Source: JBBDQZ01 sp040905705
GTDB taxonomy: Bacteria; Bacteroidota; Rhodothermia; Balneolales; Natronogracilivirgulaceae
Assembly: GCA_040905705.1 (NCBI GenBank)
Contig: JBBDQZ010000036.1
Location: forward strand, 1-35,258
Length of the DNA stretch: 35,258 bases
Direction: 5' to 3'
Part shown: positions 32,723 to 35,258 of the stretch, piece by piece
Position numbering within the stretch: position 1 is the stretch's first letter
How the letters are laid out: every line of letters starts with the position of its first letter
The notes under the pieces: generated by a model
What the model saw: only the letters and a program-made list of their open reading frames with translations
Told to the model about the DNA's origin: nothing
Databases searched by the model: none
Program-made: the position numbers and the translations under genes

Positions 32723-34669
32723 TTAATAGGGAATACCTGCACCAAGTGATATAGTGAAATGACGGCCCGGCATCGGATACCATTGGATCACTTCATAGGT
32801 TTCACCCAGGACATTGTTAACCGTCAGGCGCACATGCCAGACCTGTCCCCCGATGGATTGTTTCATAGAGGCGGCCAGGTCAAGCACTTGAAATGGCTCG
32901 AGCCCGGTAGTATGATCTTCGTTCACATAGCGTTGTCCGGTCCAGCGATAGCTGATAGCCATCATCAAGGACGATATACGGATATCCAGATTGCTGCGAT
33001 AGGCCCATTCCGGAACATAGCGCATTTGATGCCCGGGCGCCTTGTCGCCGGGGAAACGCTCACTGGCGATTTCCGCTATCCGCCGGTCGAGGCCTGAATC
33101 CCATCGCAGCTCGATCCTGCCGATCTGGTGATGCAGTTCCAGGCCGGCTTCTATTCCGTGGGCTTTGACCTCTTCTACATTGGCAGGGGACCAAATTCCG
33201 TTGTTTTGGGGGAACCAGTAAATTCCCTGATGCAATCGGATTCGGTAGACGGTCAGCCGCAATTCATCGATCCATTGTAAAACCGGTAACCAGGAGAAAC
33301 CGCCTTCCGCCCTGAGGCTTTGTTCGGGTTTCAGGTTCGGATTACCTCCGGGTGCCCAGTACAAGTCATTGAAAGAAGGAGGATTAAAATCCCGGCTGAG
33401 CATCCCCTTCAAAAAGAAACGCTCTTTGAAAACTTCCCAGTTGGCGCCGAGAGAAGGGCTCAGCACCCATCCGAAACCGGTGAAGGCGTCCATTCTTACC
33501 GCCGGTGTAAACCGAAGCCGTCGGGACGGGTAACGTATATCCGGATTCAAACGGATGCCCAGCAGCCTGCGTTGTTGCTGGTCCGCATAATTGCCCGTTT
33601 CCGCTTCTTCCATGCCACCGCTGAGACCACCCTGCCACAGGATATATCCGGTGGACGGCCGTCTGAAATTCACCTCCATCAGCTGTCGTTTCAGGAGGAA
33701 GCGGCTATCGATATCAGGTACAGGGTCTTCATAATGAAAACGGTCATGTTCCAGAAAACCGCGCACATCCAGTTTCCATTGACCCAGGCCGGCCTCCAGT
33801 CCACCGAGCCATCGAAAGGTCTGGTTGGATTGTTCGGCACGGGCACTGCCGGTCAGGACACTTCCCGGTATTTCCTGTTGATGGTCCAGATACCATAGGC
33901 TTGTATAGGCCCGGGAGGATGCAAACCGGTAACCGGCACTTCCCATTAGGTGCCCGCTACGGCCGGAATTATGTTCCCGGTATTCGTATCGGTTGGTTGC
34001 CCGGTTGAAATATCTGAAATCATTTTGGGCGGAATGGTAGTTGCCCTGGAGCGAGGCGGTCCAGGTATCCGAGGTATACCCGGCATGCAAACGACTGTTT
34101 CGGGTTCCATACGCTCCGACCGACTGGATCATGTTGATACGATTATTACGGCCGGATCGGTGTGATGAGAGCCAGACCGTGCCCCCCAGGCTGCCTCCAC
34201 CCGTAGCGCTGCTGGGGGTACCGGGGCTGACTTCGACAGATTGAAAGAGTAGGGCGGGGATCAACGAAAGATCCGAGAGGCCGAGAGAGAGGCTGTTGAC
34301 AGGAAATCCCTCCCACAATACCTCGGTCTGACCTGGTGACAGGCCACGTTGGGAAAGTGTGGACAGTCCTCCCGGTCCGTTGTCGCGGATAAACAACCCT
34401 GAGTGACGTGACAAGATCTCTGCTACGGAGCGGGAGTCGAATTGTGCCAGCAGAGTGGAGTCGATCTTTCGGACGTCAACCGGTTGAAAGTGAATGGGTT
34501 CCCGGATACGAGTCGATTGAATCAGGACTTCATCCAGATAGAGGGTATCAGCCGGATCCTGGAAAGAGATGGAGAACCCCCAGGCTGTGAAGGCCGGACA
34601 AGAGAAGATAAAAATCAGCAATATAGCAAGTGCAGGAAAAAGCCGTCTGAAACGGATTCGGAGTAACAT
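32723..34669 (-). CDS. btuB: TonB-dependent receptor, BtuB-like cobalamin transporter
   Basis: About 650 residues. The signal peptide (RRLFPALAILLIFIFSCPAF) is followed by a TonB-box-like strand (YLDEVLIQSTRI) and the plug domain (SVAEILSRHSGLFIRDNGPG, LSQRGLSPGQTEVLWEGFPV, GGGSLGGTVWL). A 22-strand barrel ending in FTISLGAGIPY follows. I place the start at 34669; an ATG six codons earlier is also possible. The cobalamin riboswitch in its 5' UTR identifies the substrate as vitamin B12 or a relative, imported across the outer membrane with TonB energy. The BtuG-like lipoprotein gene follows in the same operon. Barrel proteins of this length match BtuB. Confidence 0.88.
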   Translation of the reverse strand: MLLRIRFRRLFPALAILLIFIFSCPAFTAWGFSISFQDPADTLYLDEVLIQSTRIREPIHFQPVDVRKIDSTLLAQFDSRSVAEILSRHSGLFIRDNGPGGLSTLSQRGLSPGQTEVLWEGFPVNSLSLGLSDLSLIPALLFQSVEVSPGTPSSATGGGSLGGTVWLSSHRSGRNNRINMIQSVGAYGTRNSRLHAGYTSDTWTASLQGNYHSAQNDFRYFNRATNRYEYREHNSGRSGHLMGSAGYRFASSRAYTSLWYLDHQQEIPGSVLTGSARAEQSNQTFRWLGGLEAGLGQWKLDVRGFLEHDRFHYEDPVPDIDSRFLLKRQLMEVNFRRPSTGYILWQGGLSGGMEEAETGNYADQQQRRLLGIRLNPDIRYPSRRLRFTPAVRMDAFTGFGWVLSPSLGANWEVFKERFFLKGMLSRDFNPPSFNDLYWAPGGNPNLKPEQSLRAEGGFSWLPVLQWIDELRLTVYRIRLHQGIYWFPQNNGIWSPANVEEVKAHGIEAGLELHHQIGRIELRWDSGLDRRIAEIASERFPGDKAPGHQMRYVPEWAYRSNLDIRISSLMMAISYRWTGQRYVNEDHTTGLEPFQVLDLAASMKQSIGGQVWHVRLTVNNVLGETYEVIQWYPMPGRHFTISLGAGIPY

Positions 34670-34712
34670 GGTAAAACCTGCTTGCAAAACCTTTATCCCG
34701 AAGGTTCGGCAG

Positions 34713-34945
34713 TTCGATATCCGGCAGGTCTCCTGGCTCGGCCCGCGACAAGCAGCCTTCCCGCCTTCTGTTCTTGCATGTACATGAACAGAAAACAGTG
34801 GTCAAGGTGAGTCTTGCCGCATGTATCGCCCTATCGGGGCGACACAGGCCTTACAGTTGCGGGTACAGCTCCCGATTTTCACGGGATTCCCTTTTCGTCT
34901 TCCAAACAGGAAGAACCGGACACCCTGTTAGAGTGTGTCGTTGGA
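34713..34945 (-). ncRNA. Cobalamin riboswitch (adenosyl/aquocobalamin family)
   Basis: On the minus strand the conserved core reads AAAAGGGAATCCCGTG, then AATCGGGAGCTGTACCCGCA and ACTGTAAGGCC. A second part follows with GACCACTG, GGAAGG and GAGCCAGGAGACCTGCC, the B12-box end. These blocks occur in the canonical order. It sits about 45 bp upstream of the BtuB-like start codon. When cobalamin is bound, such elements lower expression of the transporter. A TATAAT (34958-34953) just before its 5' end is a plausible -10 element. Confidence 0.95.
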
Positions 34946-34958
34946 AAGTTAAAAATTA

Positions 34959-35258
34959 TAGCGGGTTTCCCAAAATAATTTTCCTGTAAAGAATACACGG
35001 TGTATAAAACTTATATGTCATGCACGGAATAAAAAAGAATTGGAAAAATGTGAATACATGTAACAAATATGATAAATAGTATTATGATTTATTTCATATA
35101 TCCAGGATGATTATTCAAATATTACAATTTGATTTTATAGAATATATATGTAAGAAGTTGTTAACTAAAATGTTATTGAAAATTAGAAAGTGATGTATAA
35201 AATGGGGCCTTTGAAAAACCCCGGATTATCTTTGGTTTAAATTTCAATTAAAAGTGGT
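34959..35258. other. AT-rich region at the right edge
   Basis: No coding frame or RNA is visible. The sequence is strongly AT-rich with no repeat. The promoter for the riboswitch transcript should lie at its left end (-10 TATAAT at 34953-34958, minus strand); I could not place a -35/-33 element with confidence. Confidence 0.4.

Noticed and set aside
34774..34989. 71-codon plus-strand open frame over the riboswitch
   Set aside because: It is the antisense of a structured RNA element and has no independent support.

Overview
The window looks like chromosomal DNA of a Bacteroidota-type bacterium, most likely near the Balneolales/Rhodothermia. Three loci (about 0.8-2.8 kb, the broken gene at 27.3 kb, and 28.0-28.9 kb) end in the type IX secretion C-terminal sorting module (NYPNPFNPVT ... 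G.Y.YR ... M.LVK). There are also a TonB-dependent receptor, surface lipoproteins and few clear Shine-Dalgarno sites. The taxonomic placement is inference.

Layout. 0-0.6 kb: an ArsR repressor gene with its own promoter and palindrome, followed by a decayed AHSA1/SRPBCC partner. 0.8-6.3 kb: a secreted T9SS protein, a lysophospholipid acyltransferase-like gene, a 32-residue lysine-rich mini-protein and a 7TM-PAS histidine kinase. 6.3-9.1 kb: a remnant and two full-length copies of AAA/DUF4143 ATPases. 9.2-19.85 kb: a complete type I-E CRISPR-Cas locus, followed (19.97-20.9 kb) by a WYL regulator gene. 21.1-23.6 kb: a short-chain dehydrogenase divergent from an M48 lipoprotein protease. 23.7-26.6 kb: a tight operon of di-heme cytochrome, Rieske protein and outer-membrane barrel. 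26.7-31.4 kb: a small membrane protein, a collapsed T9SS pseudogene, a secreted T9SS protein, a DUF502 protein and a Tat-exported Gfo/Idh/MocA oxidoreductase. 31.5-34.95 kb: a cobalamin riboswitch driving a BtuB-like TonB receptor and a BtuG-like propeller lipoprotein.

The CRISPR locus reads right to left: DEDDh (DnaQ-like) exonuclease, cas3, cas8e, cas11, cas7, cas5, cas6e, cas1, cas2, leader, then 18 repeats with 17 spacers at an exact 61-nt period. Putting a stand-alone DEDDh exonuclease at the head of the transcription unit, next to a WYL regulator, suggests a dedicated prespacer-trimming partner for Cas1-Cas2 and possible transcriptional control. A perfect palindrome lies between the regulator and the exonuclease, and 11 bp of it recur in the leader. 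The array holds two duplicated spacers in an A-x-B-y-A-B pattern, and the base next to each repeat is always C or T in crRNA orientation, which hints at a PAM ending in a pyrimidine.

The other coherent modules are vitamin B12 uptake at the right edge and a lipoprotein/Rieske/barrel redox operon at 23.7-26.6 kb with a 16-bp palindrome upstream of its first gene.
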